This document shows positions 34,904 through 43,686 of a stretch of 63,604 bases of DNA, one piece after another (positions within the stretch are counted from its first letter, which is position 1; every line of letters starts with the position of its first letter). The position numbers and the translations under genes are program-made. Under the pieces are notes generated by a model. The model saw only the letters and a program-made list of their open reading frames with translations, was not told where the DNA came from and ran no database searches. This DNA comes from Acidimicrobiales bacterium (GTDB lineage: Bacteria; Actinomycetota; Acidimicrobiia; Acidimicrobiales; Aldehydirespiratoraceae): NCBI GenBank assembly GCA_029263195.1, contig JAJCXX010000058.1, positions 1 to 63,604 of the forward strand. Reading direction: 5' to 3'.

Positions 34904-36757
34904 ATGGAAACCGTACGACTCACCACAGCGGAAGCCATCGTCAGATACTTGATCGCGCAACGCACGATCATCGACGGGAATGAGGTCGCCCTCTTCCCGG
35001 GCGTCTACGCCATTTTCGGCCACGGCAACGTCACCTGTCTCGGGCACGCGCTCCAGGAAGCCGGCGACGCGTTGCCCACCTGGCGGGGCCAGAACGAGCA
35101 AGGCATGGCCCTGGCTGCTACCGCCTTCGCCAAGGCCAAGCGCCGGCGTCAGATCATGGTGGCCACCTCTTCGGTGGGGCCCGGCGCCACCAACATGATC
35201 ACCGCCGCGGGCGTCGCGCACTCCAATCGGCTGCCACTTCTATTGATTTCGGGTGACACCTTCGCCAGCCGCGTTCCCGACCCCGTGCTTCAGCAGGTCG
35301 AGCACTTCGGGGAGCCATCCACGACGGTCAACGACTCGTTCCGTGCCGTGAGCCGCTACTGGGATCGCATCATGCGACCCGAGCAGTTGGTGAGCTCTCT
35401 TCCCCACGCCGTGCACACCATGCTCGACCCGGCCACGTGCGGTCCGGCGTTCATCGGTCTGCCCCAGGACGTGCAGGCGGAGGCCTACGACTTCCCGGTG
35501 CGGTTCTTCGACACCGTGGTGCACGAGATCGCCCGCCCCCGGGCCGATCAAGGCCAGTTGGCGGCTGCGGTTGGGGCCATTGCCCAGGCCAACAAGCCGC
35601 TCATCATTTGTGGGGGCGGCGTGCACTACTCGCTTGCAGAAGCTGAGCTCCGGGCCTTCGCCGAAGCCCACAATGTGCCGGTGGTGGAGACGGTTGCTGG
35701 AAAGGCCTCGCTGCTGGCGTCCCATCCGCTCAACGCAGGACCCATCGGGGTCACGGGCTGCACATCGGCCAATGCGCTCGCCAACGAGGCCGACGTCGTG
35801 ATCGCGGTCGGCACCCGCCTGGAAGACTTCACCACCGGGTCGTGGACCGTCTTCAAGAACGCGAGCGTGCGCATCGTCGGGGTCAACGTCGCCCGATTCG
35901 ATGCCACCAAACATCAGGCCCTTGCCGTCACCGGCGACGCCCGCGAGACCCTGCGCGAGCTCACATCTCTTCTCGGTGGGTACCGAGCCAGCGACGACTG
36001 GACCGACACCGCCGCTGCCGAGACGGCCCAATACCACGCCTACATCGACAAGATCGCTGCCCCCGGCGGCGGTGAAGCCGGCGAGCTGCCCACCTATGCC
36101 CAGGTGGTGGGCGCCATCGATCGGGTGGCTGGCCCCGACGACTTCGCGCTCGCGGCGGCAGGTGGATTTCCCGGCGAGGTCAACAATGGCTGGCGGGCGA
36201 AGGCACTCAACTCCTTCGACTGCGAATACGGATTCTCGTGCATGGGATACGAGATCTCAGGTGGCTGGGGTGCCGCCATGGCACTGCCCGACAAGACAGT
36301 CACCGTGTTCGTGGGCGACGGCTCCTACATGATGCTCAACAGCGACCTCTACAGCTCGGTGCTGTCGGGTCACAAAATGATCGTCATCGTGTGCGACAAC
36401 GGCGGCTATGCCGTGATCAATCGGCTCCAGGTCAACCAGGGCGGCGCGCCGTTCAACAACCTGCTTGCCGACTCGAGGATCGTTGAGGAGGTGCGTGTCG
36501 ACTTCGCCGCCCATGCCCGAGCGGTCGGCTGTGAGGCGGAGACGGTCACCAGCATCACCGAGCTCGACGCGGCGTACGCGCGTGCGCAAGCCGCCGACCG
36601 CACCTATGTGATCACCCTCCAGACCCACCAGAACTCGTGGACCGAGGGTGGCGCCTGGTGGGAGGTAGGTGTGCCGGAAGTGTCGCCTCGCCAGTCGGTG
36701 CTCGACGCCCGTGCCGAACTCGAAGAGGGCAAGACCGGACAGCGGGTGGGCTGGTGA
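34904..36757 (+). CDS. iolD: 3D-(3,5/4)-trihydroxycyclohexane-1,2-dione hydrolase (IolD), first copy
   Basis: 617 residues from the ATG at 34904 with GGAGAGA upstream. It is a thiamine-diphosphate enzyme: pyrimidine-binding domain with FGHGNVTCLG and the catalytic Glu in the QNEQGMALAATAFAKAK region, a middle domain, and a diphosphate-binding domain with GDGSYMMLNSD. The start METVRLTTAEAIVRYLIAQ is the IolD signature. It hydrolytically opens the cyclohexane ring to 5-deoxy-glucuronate. A paralog of almost the same length lies at 52.3-54.1 kb. Confidence 0.94.
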   Translation: METVRLTTAEAIVRYLIAQRTIIDGNEVALFPGVYAIFGHGNVTCLGHALQEAGDALPTWRGQNEQGMALAATAFAKAKRRRQIMVATSSVGPGATNMITAAGVAHSNRLPLLLISGDTFASRVPDPVLQQVEHFGEPSTTVNDSFRAVSRYWDRIMRPEQLVSSLPHAVHTMLDPATCGPAFIGLPQDVQAEAYDFPVRFFDTVVHEIARPRADQGQLAAAVGAIAQANKPLIICGGGVHYSLAEAELRAFAEAHNVPVVETVAGKASLLASHPLNAGPIGVTGCTSANALANEADVVIAVGTRLEDFTTGSWTVFKNASVRIVGVNVARFDATKHQALAVTGDARETLRELTSLLGGYRASDDWTDTAAAETAQYHAYIDKIAAPGGGEAGELPTYAQVVGAIDRVAGPDDFALAAAGGFPGEVNNGWRAKALNSFDCEYGFSCMGYEISGGWGAAMALPDKTVTVFVGDGSYMMLNSDLYSSVLSGHKMIVIVCDNGGYAVINRLQVNQGGAPFNNLLADSRIVEEVRVDFAAHARAVGCEAETVTSITELDAAYARAQAADRTYVITLQTHQNSWTEGGAWWEVGVPEVSPRQSVLDARAELEEGKTGQRVGW

Positions 36758-37590
36758 CCGAACCACAGGATTTCGCCGACCGGGTCGCACTCATCACCGG
36801 TGGCACGCAGGGCCTCGGCTTTGCTGTTGCCGACCTGCTTCGAGCCCGGGGCGCATCGGGCCTCCTCATCGTCGGTCGCGATGTCGAGAAGGGTGAAGCT
36901 GCGGCTGCCCGCCTGACTGACGATTCCTGCCGAGCCGTGTTCGTGTCGGCCGATCTCTACACGGCAGCGGGTTGTGAGGCTGCTGTCGCTGCCGTTGATG
37001 CCGAATTCGGCACATGTCATGCGCTGGTCAACTGTGCAGCCAAGACCGACCGGGCCGGCGTTTGGGATGCCACACCTGAGATGTGGGATCGAATGCTCGC
37101 CCTCAACACGCGTGCCCCTGCGTTGCTCGCGCAGGGCGTCGCCCGCATCATGACCCGTGAGCAGGTCGACGGCTCGATCGTCTTCATCGGCTCGGTCGCT
37201 GCCCATGGCGGCACCGAAACACTGCTGGCGTACGCCACGTCGAAGATGGCGTTGGTGGCGATGACGAAGAACTTGGCGTACTCCCTCATGCGGCACCGGA
37301 TTCGGGTCAACCTGCTCAACCCGGGCTGGATGGACACGCCAGCGGAGGATCTCATCCAACGTAAGTGGGAGGGTGCCACCGACGGCTGGCTCGAGCGGGC
37401 CGAAGCCGAGCAACCCATGGGCAAGCTCGTCAAGCCGGTCGAGATCGCGCGCACGATCGTGCATCTCGCCACCCCCGACAGCGGCATGTTGACCGGCAAC
37501 AGCATCGACTGGGATCAGACCATCGTCGGTGTCGGCCCCGGCGTTCGGCCACCTGTCGAGCTCGGTCAGCTCCCCCAGGACCTCCGGTGA
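36754..37590 (+). CDS. SDR-family oxidoreductase
   Basis: 278 residues from a GTG overlapping the iolD stop (GTGA). Cofactor motif TGGTQGLGFAVA, NCAAK strand, and Y-A-T-S-K catalytic pair (LLAYATSKMAL) are present; the C-terminus GNSIDWDQTIVG replaces the usual GG-x-x loop. It probably oxidises a polyol or reduces a ketone in the same pathway. It is translationally coupled to IolD. Confidence 0.9.
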   Translation: MTEPQDFADRVALITGGTQGLGFAVADLLRARGASGLLIVGRDVEKGEAAAARLTDDSCRAVFVSADLYTAAGCEAAVAAVDAEFGTCHALVNCAAKTDRAGVWDATPEMWDRMLALNTRAPALLAQGVARIMTREQVDGSIVFIGSVAAHGGTETLLAYATSKMALVAMTKNLAYSLMRHRIRVNLLNPGWMDTPAEDLIQRKWEGATDGWLERAEAEQPMGKLVKPVEIARTIVHLATPDSGMLTGNSIDWDQTIVGVGPGVRPPVELGQLPQDLR

Positions 37591-37597
37591 CGGGCAC

Positions 37598-38623
37598 ATG
37601 ACCGCCGCTCCTCAAGAGATCGAACGGGGGTCAGACGCCCGCCCGACCTCGCGCGTTGGTGTGATCGGCGTCGGTGGCATGGGTGCGTGCCATGCGCGCA
37701 ACATCGCCGATATCGCCGGTGCCGAAGTGACCTGGGTCGCCGACCCGGACGCCGCCGCCGGCCAGGCGCTCGCCAATGAGTTGGGCACCCGCTGGGTGGC
37801 AGACGGCAACGAGATGATCGACGATTGTGACGCGCTGGTGGTGGCGTGTCCCGAGGAGTACCACAGCGGCTATGTGCTGGCCGCTGTGGATAGGGGACTG
37901 CCGGTCCTGTGCGAGAAGCCTCTCACGGTCGAACTGGCCGAAGCCCGAGCGATCGTCGATGCCGAGACCGCCCGCGGGGCTCGCGTGGTGCAGGTCGGTT
38001 TCATGCGCCAATACGACGAACGCCACGTGCAAGTCGCGAACGCGTTGACCTCGCTCGGCGAGGTCAACCATGTGCGCTGTATCCATCGAAACACCAAGAG
38101 CACGCCGCGGCCGGTGCTCGAGATCCTGGTCACATCGATGGTCCACGACATCCACACGGTGCGCTGGCTGTCACAGTCGGAGATCGTCTCGGTGTCGACC
38201 TCCACGGTTCACCGCGATGGGGTCCCGCGAATGGTGGTGCTCAGCTGTCGTCTCGACAACGGTGGCGTGGCGTCGATCGAATTCGATGAGGCGGCGACGG
38301 GCTACGAGGTGTCGGTCGAGGTGTCGGCGCAAGACGGAAACGTGTTGGCCGCTGAACCTCATCGGGCGCTGATCCGCAATCGAGGTGCCGTCAGCTCCAA
38401 AATCGGCGACGACTGGTTCAGCCCGTTCCTCGACACTTACCGGATCGAGATGCGCGACTGGCTGGCCTCAATTGTCGCCGGAGAGGCGCGCGGGCCATCT
38501 GCGTGGGACGGCTTAGCCGCCCAATCCGTTGCGACCGCCGCGGCCGCATCCGAGATCTCCGGTCACTCCGAAGCGGTCACGCTTCCCGACCGCCCGGCGA
38601 TCTACCAAGGAGACCACTCATGA
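37598..38623 (+). CDS. Gfo/Idh/MocA-family dehydrogenase, inositol 2-dehydrogenase-like
   Basis: 341 residues from the ATG at 37598. Rossmann motif VGVIGVGGMGACHARNI, EKP motif (LCEKPLTVEL), and the inositol-dehydrogenase-like segment VGFMRQYDERHVQV followed by SMVHDIHTVRWL. The latter resembles the IolG/IolX catalytic D-x-x-H region. It is followed without gap by a second dehydrogenase that is closer to IolG, so the operon probably oxidises two inositol stereoisomers or two positions. Confidence 0.88.
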   Translation: MTAAPQEIERGSDARPTSRVGVIGVGGMGACHARNIADIAGAEVTWVADPDAAAGQALANELGTRWVADGNEMIDDCDALVVACPEEYHSGYVLAAVDRGLPVLCEKPLTVELAEARAIVDAETARGARVVQVGFMRQYDERHVQVANALTSLGEVNHVRCIHRNTKSTPRPVLEILVTSMVHDIHTVRWLSQSEIVSVSTSTVHRDGVPRMVVLSCRLDNGGVASIEFDEAATGYEVSVEVSAQDGNVLAAEPHRALIRNRGAVSSKIGDDWFSPFLDTYRIEMRDWLASIVAGEARGPSAWDGLAAQSVATAAAASEISGHSEAVTLPDRPAIYQGDHS

Positions 38624-39621
38624 CCATCAGCATCGTTGTTCTCGGCACGGGCCGCATCGGCTCGATGCACGCGGAGTATCTGGCACGTCGTGTGCCCGGG
38701 GCGAAACTGGCCGGCGTCTTCGATGTCACCGACAGTGCGGCCACGGTCGGTGCCGAGTTCGGCTGCCCGGTAGCGGCGTCGCTCGATGAAGCACTGGCGA
38801 TCGAAGCGGATGCGGTGGCCATCTGTACCTCCACCGATACCCACGTCGACGTCATGGTTGCCGCGGCCGAGGCAGGGAGAGCGATCTTCTGCGAGAAGCC
38901 GGTGTCACTCGACTTGGCCGAGGTCGACCGGGGTCTCGCCGCGGTCGAGGCAGCGGGCGTGCCGCTGCAGATCGGATTCAACCGTCGATTCGACCCGAGC
39001 CACAAGGCTGTCGCCGACGCGGTCGATCACGGCGCGATCGGCGACGTGCACATCTGCAACATCACCAGCCGCGACCCGGGCCCGCCACCGATCGAATACA
39101 TCAAGGTCTCGGGTGGGATCTTCTGCGACATGACCATCCACGACTTCGACATGGCTCGCTACGTCACCGGAAGTGAAGTCGAGACGGTCTATGCCGTTGG
39201 AGCCGTGCAGATTGATCCGGCCATCGGCGACGCCGGTGACGTCGACACCGCCGTCGTGTTGCTCACCCACGTAAGCGGGGCGATCACCACCATCGACAAC
39301 AGTCGCAAGGCGGTCTACGGGTACGACCAGCGGGTGGAGGCTTTCGGCTCGAACGGGATGGCCAGGTCCGACAACTTCCACGACTTCAACGCCCGGATCG
39401 CCACCGATCGGGGCTTCACGCAGCCGCCGTTGCAGCAATTCTTCCTTGAGCGCTACACCACGAGCTACCTCGATCAGTGGGCTGCATTCGTCCATGCCGT
39501 CGAGTCGGGTGGCGCTCCGCCGGTAACCGGCGCCGACGGCCGGGCCCCGCTCGTCATCGGCCTGGCTGCCTGGAAGAGCCTCCGCGAGGGTCGCCCGGTG
39601 CGCTGCGAGGAGATCGGGTGA
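38620..39621 (+). CDS. iolG: Inositol 2-dehydrogenase (IolG)
   Basis: 333 residues, start overlapping the preceding stop (ATGA). The N-terminus VVLGTGRIGSMHAEYLA, EKP motif (FCEKPVSLD), IGFNRRFDPSH and especially CDMTIHDFDMARYVTG (catalytic Asp/His region) are the IolG pattern. It oxidises myo-inositol to 2-keto-myo-inositol with NAD, the first step of the pathway. The closest inositol dehydrogenase candidate among the five Gfo/Idh/MocA genes of the window. Confidence 0.9.
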   Translation: MTISIVVLGTGRIGSMHAEYLARRVPGAKLAGVFDVTDSAATVGAEFGCPVAASLDEALAIEADAVAICTSTDTHVDVMVAAAEAGRAIFCEKPVSLDLAEVDRGLAAVEAAGVPLQIGFNRRFDPSHKAVADAVDHGAIGDVHICNITSRDPGPPPIEYIKVSGGIFCDMTIHDFDMARYVTGSEVETVYAVGAVQIDPAIGDAGDVDTAVVLLTHVSGAITTIDNSRKAVYGYDQRVEAFGSNGMARSDNFHDFNARIATDRGFTQPPLQQFFLERYTTSYLDQWAAFVHAVESGGAPPVTGADGRAPLVIGLAAWKSLREGRPVRCEEIG

Positions 39622-40565
39622 GAGCAGTCGTCACCGGTGGCACCGGTTTCGTGGGATCGAACATCGTCAAGGTGTTCGGCGACCGCCATGGCGTACCGGT
39701 GGTGGTGCCCACCAACTCGTTCGTCCCCACTGACGACTCCTACGAGCACGCGCCCCTCGACATGACCGACGCCGCGGCTGTGATGTCATTCATGGAGGCG
39801 CACACACCGTCGGTGATCGTCCACTCGGCGATCCTCAACGACTTCTCCCTTATCTCCGTCGACCGTCGCGCCGGCTGGGCCGGGTACGTCGGCGCCACGC
39901 GGAACGTGGTGCAGGCCGCCAACGCGGTCGGGGCGAAGGTGATCCTGGTGTCAACCGACTGGGTGTTCGATGGCACCCAGGCCGGCGCCGACGAGTCCAC
40001 CCCACCCAACCCGGTCAATATCTATGGCGTCCTGAAACTGGCCAGCGAACTCGTGGTCACCGAAGGGGCGGCCAACGGGGCGGTCGCCCGGATCGCCGGT
40101 GTCAACGGCGTGCACTGGGCTCGCCACCACACGCCGCGTAGCCAGGACCCCGGCTTCGGCTACTTCGCCAGCTGGATCGTGGAGGCGCTGCGCGCCGGCA
40201 AACCATTTCGGGTGTGGGAGGCCGACGACATCAACATGGTTGCCACTACCAGCCTCGCATCCGAGAGCGCGGAGATGATGTGGCGAATTGCCGATCGTGA
40301 TCTCACCGGCATCTTTCATTGTGTCGGCGGCGAGTCGGTGACCCGTCGCGAGCTTGCCCTGCGCACCGCCGCCGCGTTCGATCTCGACCCGTCGCTCCTC
40401 GAGTTCGGCCCGCCCACCATCGACGTCATGCCCGGCGCCGTCGTGCCCTACGACACCACGCTCGACGCGTCGGCCACCGCGGCAGCGCTTGATTATTCTC
40501 TGCCGTCGCTCGCTGAACAGCTCCGCAAGTTCCGTACTCAAATCGAAGAAGGTGTGCTCGCATGA
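39618..40565 (+). CDS. RmlD-like extended SDR (sugar reductase/epimerase)
   Basis: 315 residues from a GTG overlapping the iolG stop (GTGA). The cofactor motif GGTGFVGSNI starts the protein; STDWVFDGTQAG and the Y-x3-K pair (IYGVLKLASE) are the dTDP-4-dehydrorhamnose reductase pattern. It may reduce a keto group of a cyclitol or open-chain intermediate. It is not a known inositol gene; the context suggests a pathway extension. Its stop overlaps the second iolB. Confidence 0.87.
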   Translation: MRAVVTGGTGFVGSNIVKVFGDRHGVPVVVPTNSFVPTDDSYEHAPLDMTDAAAVMSFMEAHTPSVIVHSAILNDFSLISVDRRAGWAGYVGATRNVVQAANAVGAKVILVSTDWVFDGTQAGADESTPPNPVNIYGVLKLASELVVTEGAANGAVARIAGVNGVHWARHHTPRSQDPGFGYFASWIVEALRAGKPFRVWEADDINMVATTSLASESAEMMWRIADRDLTGIFHCVGGESVTRRELALRTAAAFDLDPSLLEFGPPTIDVMPGAVVPYDTTLDASATAAALDYSLPSLAEQLRKFRTQIEEGVLA

Positions 40566-41395
40566 ATCCCCATTTCCAGCGTTCCAACCCCGACAGCTCA
40601 CTGCGTCTCGACGTAACCCCGGAGTCGGCCGGGTGGACCTATCTCAGTTTCTCGGTGGTCGACCTCGGCCCAGGTGAGCGGCACGCCTCGTTGCTCACCG
40701 ACCGGGAGACGGCGGTGGTTCCTCTGCGCGGCTCCGCCACGGTGCGCGTCGGCGATGTGGAGAGCGTCATCTCCCGCACCGACGTGTTCGAGGAGATGCC
40801 GCGGGTCGCCTACGCGCCTCCTGGCGCGGCGGTCGAGATCGTCGCCGATGAGCGGTTCGAGTTCGCCACCGGCTCCGCACCGGCCGAGGGCATCTACCCG
40901 GCTCGCATCGTGGAGCCGAGTGAGATGAAGAGCGAGATCCGGGGTGGGGGAGCAGCTTGTCGCCAGGTCAACCACGTGTTGGCCCCGCCGGTCGACGCCG
41001 AGCGCCTCCTCCTCTATGAGGTTTACGTGCCTCGGGGTTCGTGGTCGGGCTGGCCGCCCCACTGCCACGACGGGTACGACGGCTCGCCGTATCTGGAGGA
41101 GACCTACTACTTCCGTCTCGATCCGGCCGACGGCTTTGCCATGCATCGCAATTGGCGGGTCGACGAGGAGTTCGACGAGGTGATTACCGCCGGCGACGGT
41201 GACTGTGCGCTTGTCACCAAGGGGTACCACTCCACAGCGTCGGCCCCTGGCAGCCACATGTTCTTCCTCAACTATCTCGCCGGCGAGCTCGTCGATGGCG
41301 AACGGGCCACTCCACCGTGTTTCCATCAGGACTACACCTGGATCGAAGACGACTGGGATGCCTTCGCATGGGAACTGCCCCGGGTGCGGCCATGA
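40562..41395 (+). CDS. Second IolB-like 5-deoxy-glucuronate isomerase
   Basis: 277 residues of the IolB double-cupin family. Metal-site histidines are in WPPHCHDGYDGS, and EETYYFRLDPADGFAMHRNW and TKGYHSTASAPGSH follow in the family order. It is clearly divergent from the first copy at 31.9 kb (25 residues shorter). Two isomerases in one operon suggest two different ring-opened acids, for instance a plain and a substituted 5-deoxy-glucuronate. Overlaps both neighbours by 4 bp. Confidence 0.88.
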   Translation: MNPHFQRSNPDSSLRLDVTPESAGWTYLSFSVVDLGPGERHASLLTDRETAVVPLRGSATVRVGDVESVISRTDVFEEMPRVAYAPPGAAVEIVADERFEFATGSAPAEGIYPARIVEPSEMKSEIRGGGAACRQVNHVLAPPVDAERLLLYEVYVPRGSWSGWPPHCHDGYDGSPYLEETYYFRLDPADGFAMHRNWRVDEEFDEVITAGDGDCALVTKGYHSTASAPGSHMFFLNYLAGELVDGERATPPCFHQDYTWIEDDWDAFAWELPRVRP

Positions 41396-42258
41396 GTCTT
41401 TCCAACCTCACCGATGCCAATGGACGGTTCGGCGTGTTCGCGCTGGATCATCGCGACGCCCTGCGGGTATTTCTCGTCCCCGACGCACCCGAGTCGGTGT
41501 CGGCCGACGAGATCACGGCGCTGAAGATAGAGATGGTGCGCGCCGTGGCGCCCGAAGCCACCGGCGTGATGCTCGAGCCCGAATACTCGATCCCTCAGGT
41601 GATCGATGCGGGGGCAGTTCCGCCCGGGATGGGGTTCACCGCGGCGCTCGAATCGCAGGGGTACCTCGGCAATCCCGAATCCGGGCCCACAACCCTGCTC
41701 GAAGGATGGTCGGTCGAGCAGGCCGCGGCCAGCGGCGCCAGTTGCGCCAAGCTCCTCCTGCCGTACCGGCCCGATCGGCCGATGGCTGAGGCCCAGGAGG
41801 CCGTGGGTCGTGAGGTGGTGGCCGAATGTCGCCGGGTCGGAATCCCCGTCGTGCTCGAGCCACTCTTCTACGGGCTCGAGGATCCGGCCGAACGTCCGGG
41901 CCTGGTGCTCACGACGGCGGCCCGGTTCGCCAACATCAACCCCGACTTGTTGAAGTTGCCGTTCCCGGTCGACGCGGGTCACGACCCCGACGAAGACCAC
42001 TGGTTTGCGGCATGCCGCACCATCAGCGAGATCTGCCCGATGCCGTGGGTGATGCTGTCGGGAGGCGGCTCGTTCGAAACCTACGAGCGCCAGCTCCGCG
42101 TGGCGGTGGCCGCTGGTGGGGCCGGGTTCATGGTGGGTCGGGCGCTGTGGGGCGAAGCCGCGCTTGCGCCGGCCGAGGAGCGGGGTGCGTTGCTCGAAGA
42201 GCTGGTGCGGCCCCGCATGCGCCGACTGCGTGCCATTCTCGACGATCAGGAGGGCTGA
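41392..42258 (+). CDS. LacD-like class I aldolase, candidate IolJ replacement
   Basis: 288 residues from the ATG at 41392. The start GRFGVFALDHRDALRVFL is the pattern of LacD/YihT-type class I aldolases, and a Schiff-base Lys candidate lies in the strand ASCAKLLLPYRP. Acid-binding strands ILEPLFYGLE-like and LKLPFPVD follow, ending MLSGGGSFETYERQ and GAGFMVGRALWGEA. It would split 2-deoxy-5-keto-gluconate 6-phosphate, made by IolC, into dihydroxyacetone phosphate and malonate semialdehyde. No class II IolJ is present. The role is inferred from context. Confidence 0.82.
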   Translation: MSLSNLTDANGRFGVFALDHRDALRVFLVPDAPESVSADEITALKIEMVRAVAPEATGVMLEPEYSIPQVIDAGAVPPGMGFTAALESQGYLGNPESGPTTLLEGWSVEQAAASGASCAKLLLPYRPDRPMAEAQEAVGREVVAECRRVGIPVVLEPLFYGLEDPAERPGLVLTTAARFANINPDLLKLPFPVDAGHDPDEDHWFAACRTISEICPMPWVMLSGGGSFETYERQLRVAVAAGGAGFMVGRALWGEAALAPAEERGALLEELVRPRMRRLRAILDDQEG

Positions 42259-42261
42259 GGC

Positions 42262-43686
42262 ATGGGGGCAACCACCTATCGCGACTACTCGCTCACCGGC
42301 CCCGAGGCGTCGCGGTCGATCGAACGAGGGCTCGCCGATGCCGAGTGGTACCAGACCCCGATTGATTCGGGCACCAGGGCGCGGCTTCACGCACGGACCA
42401 ACGGGCGGGCGGCCTTCGACGCAATGCTGTGGGTGGCGCTGTTGGCCGGGACGGCCCTCCTCGCCTGGTCTGTTCGTGACTCGTGGTGGGCGATCCCCGC
42501 CTTCGCGATCTACGGCGCGCTCTATGGGGGCTCCGCCGACTCCCGGTGGCACGAATACGGGCACTCCACCGCGTTCCGGAGCGAGTGGGCCAACAGCCTG
42601 CTCTACTATCCGGCTTCCTTCATGCTGATGCGGGAGCCAACCGTCTGGCGCTGGTCCCACGTACGGCACCACAGCGACACGATCGTGGTCGGGCGCGACC
42701 CCGAGATCGTATTTCCTCGCCCCTTCGCCATCGGAACGTGGATCGGCAACATGCTGGGCCTCTTCGCGGTGCCGCAGATGCTGCGCAGGATCGCCCGCCA
42801 CGCCCGCGGCACGTTGGATGCCGACGTCGCGTCCTACGTACCCGTCGACAAACACCACAACGTCGTCCGTGAGGCGCGGCTCTATCTTGCGATCCTCGCG
42901 GCTGTGATCCTCTGGTGCGTCGTGGCGACGTCGATCTTCCCTCTGCTTTTCATCGGGCTACCGTCGTTCTACGGCTTCTGGCTGGTGCTGTTCTTCGGCA
43001 CCACCCAGCACGTGGGACTCCGGGAGGACGTGCTCGACCACCGACTCAACAGCCGCACCGTCTACATGAACCCCATCTTCCGGTTCCTGTATCTCAACAT
43101 GAACTACCACGTCGAGCACCACATGTATCCCACGGTGCCGTACCGCAACATGGCCGCCCTCCACGCCGAGATACGCAGCGACCTTCCCGAACCGACCCCT
43201 TCGACTGTTGCCGCATACCGCGAGATCTTCCGCGCCGTGAGGGCCCAGCAGACCGATCCCGCGTTCGAGCTGGATCGAGTCATGCCTGAGGGCTCCGGCA
43301 GTGTGGCGTCCACTCACGCCGAGGCTGTGGTCGGCGAAGACGGATGGGTGTCGGTCTGTCCCGCCGATGAACTCGACCTCGGTGAGATTCGTCGTCTCGA
43401 CACGGCTGGCGCGACCTACGCCGTCTGTCGCACCCGCGACGGCTCGCTCCACGCAGTGGACGGCATATGTACCCACAGCCGCATCGCTCATCTCGCTGAC
43501 GGTGCGGTGGTCGGAGATGAGATCGAATGCCCGAAACACAACGGGCGATTCGCTCTCGCCACCGGGGAACCAACCCGGGATCCGGTCACCAAGGCGGTGA
43601 AGGTCTACCAGACCGTCGAGGAATCGGGCGAAGTGCGGGTCCACATTCCAAGCCTGGATGCGCGAGAGGAAAGAGCAGTTCAATGA
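42262..43686 (+). CDS. Membrane fatty-acid-desaturase/hydroxylase fused to a Rieske ferredoxin
   Basis: 474 residues. Residues ~1-300 form an integral membrane di-iron domain with histidine boxes HEYGH (97-101), HVRHH (133-137) and HVEHH (283-287) plus His250. Residues ~362-470 form a Rieske domain with CTH (403-405) and CPKH (423-426) as 2Fe-2S ligands. The fused ferredoxin can feed electrons straight to the di-iron site, as in O2-dependent hydroxylases or desaturases. The enzyme should activate an alkyl or methyl group at the membrane. Its location between an inositol aldolase and a PanB-like gene (ATGA overlap) is unexpected. Confidence 0.9.
   Translation: MGATTYRDYSLTGPEASRSIERGLADAEWYQTPIDSGTRARLHARTNGRAAFDAMLWVALLAGTALLAWSVRDSWWAIPAFAIYGALYGGSADSRWHEYGHSTAFRSEWANSLLYYPASFMLMREPTVWRWSHVRHHSDTIVVGRDPEIVFPRPFAIGTWIGNMLGLFAVPQMLRRIARHARGTLDADVASYVPVDKHHNVVREARLYLAILAAVILWCVVATSIFPLLFIGLPSFYGFWLVLFFGTTQHVGLREDVLDHRLNSRTVYMNPIFRFLYLNMNYHVEHHMYPTVPYRNMAALHAEIRSDLPEPTPSTVAAYREIFRAVRAQQTDPAFELDRVMPEGSGSVASTHAEAVVGEDGWVSVCPADELDLGEIRRLDTAGATYAVCRTRDGSLHAVDGICTHSRIAHLADGAVVGDEIECPKHNGRFALATGEPTRDPVTKAVKVYQTVEESGEVRVHIPSLDAREERAVQ

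Noticed and set aside
41332-42858. 508-codon open frame on the minus strand
   Set aside because: Antisense to the aldolase and desaturase genes; no motif, while the plus-strand frames show full catalytic motifs.
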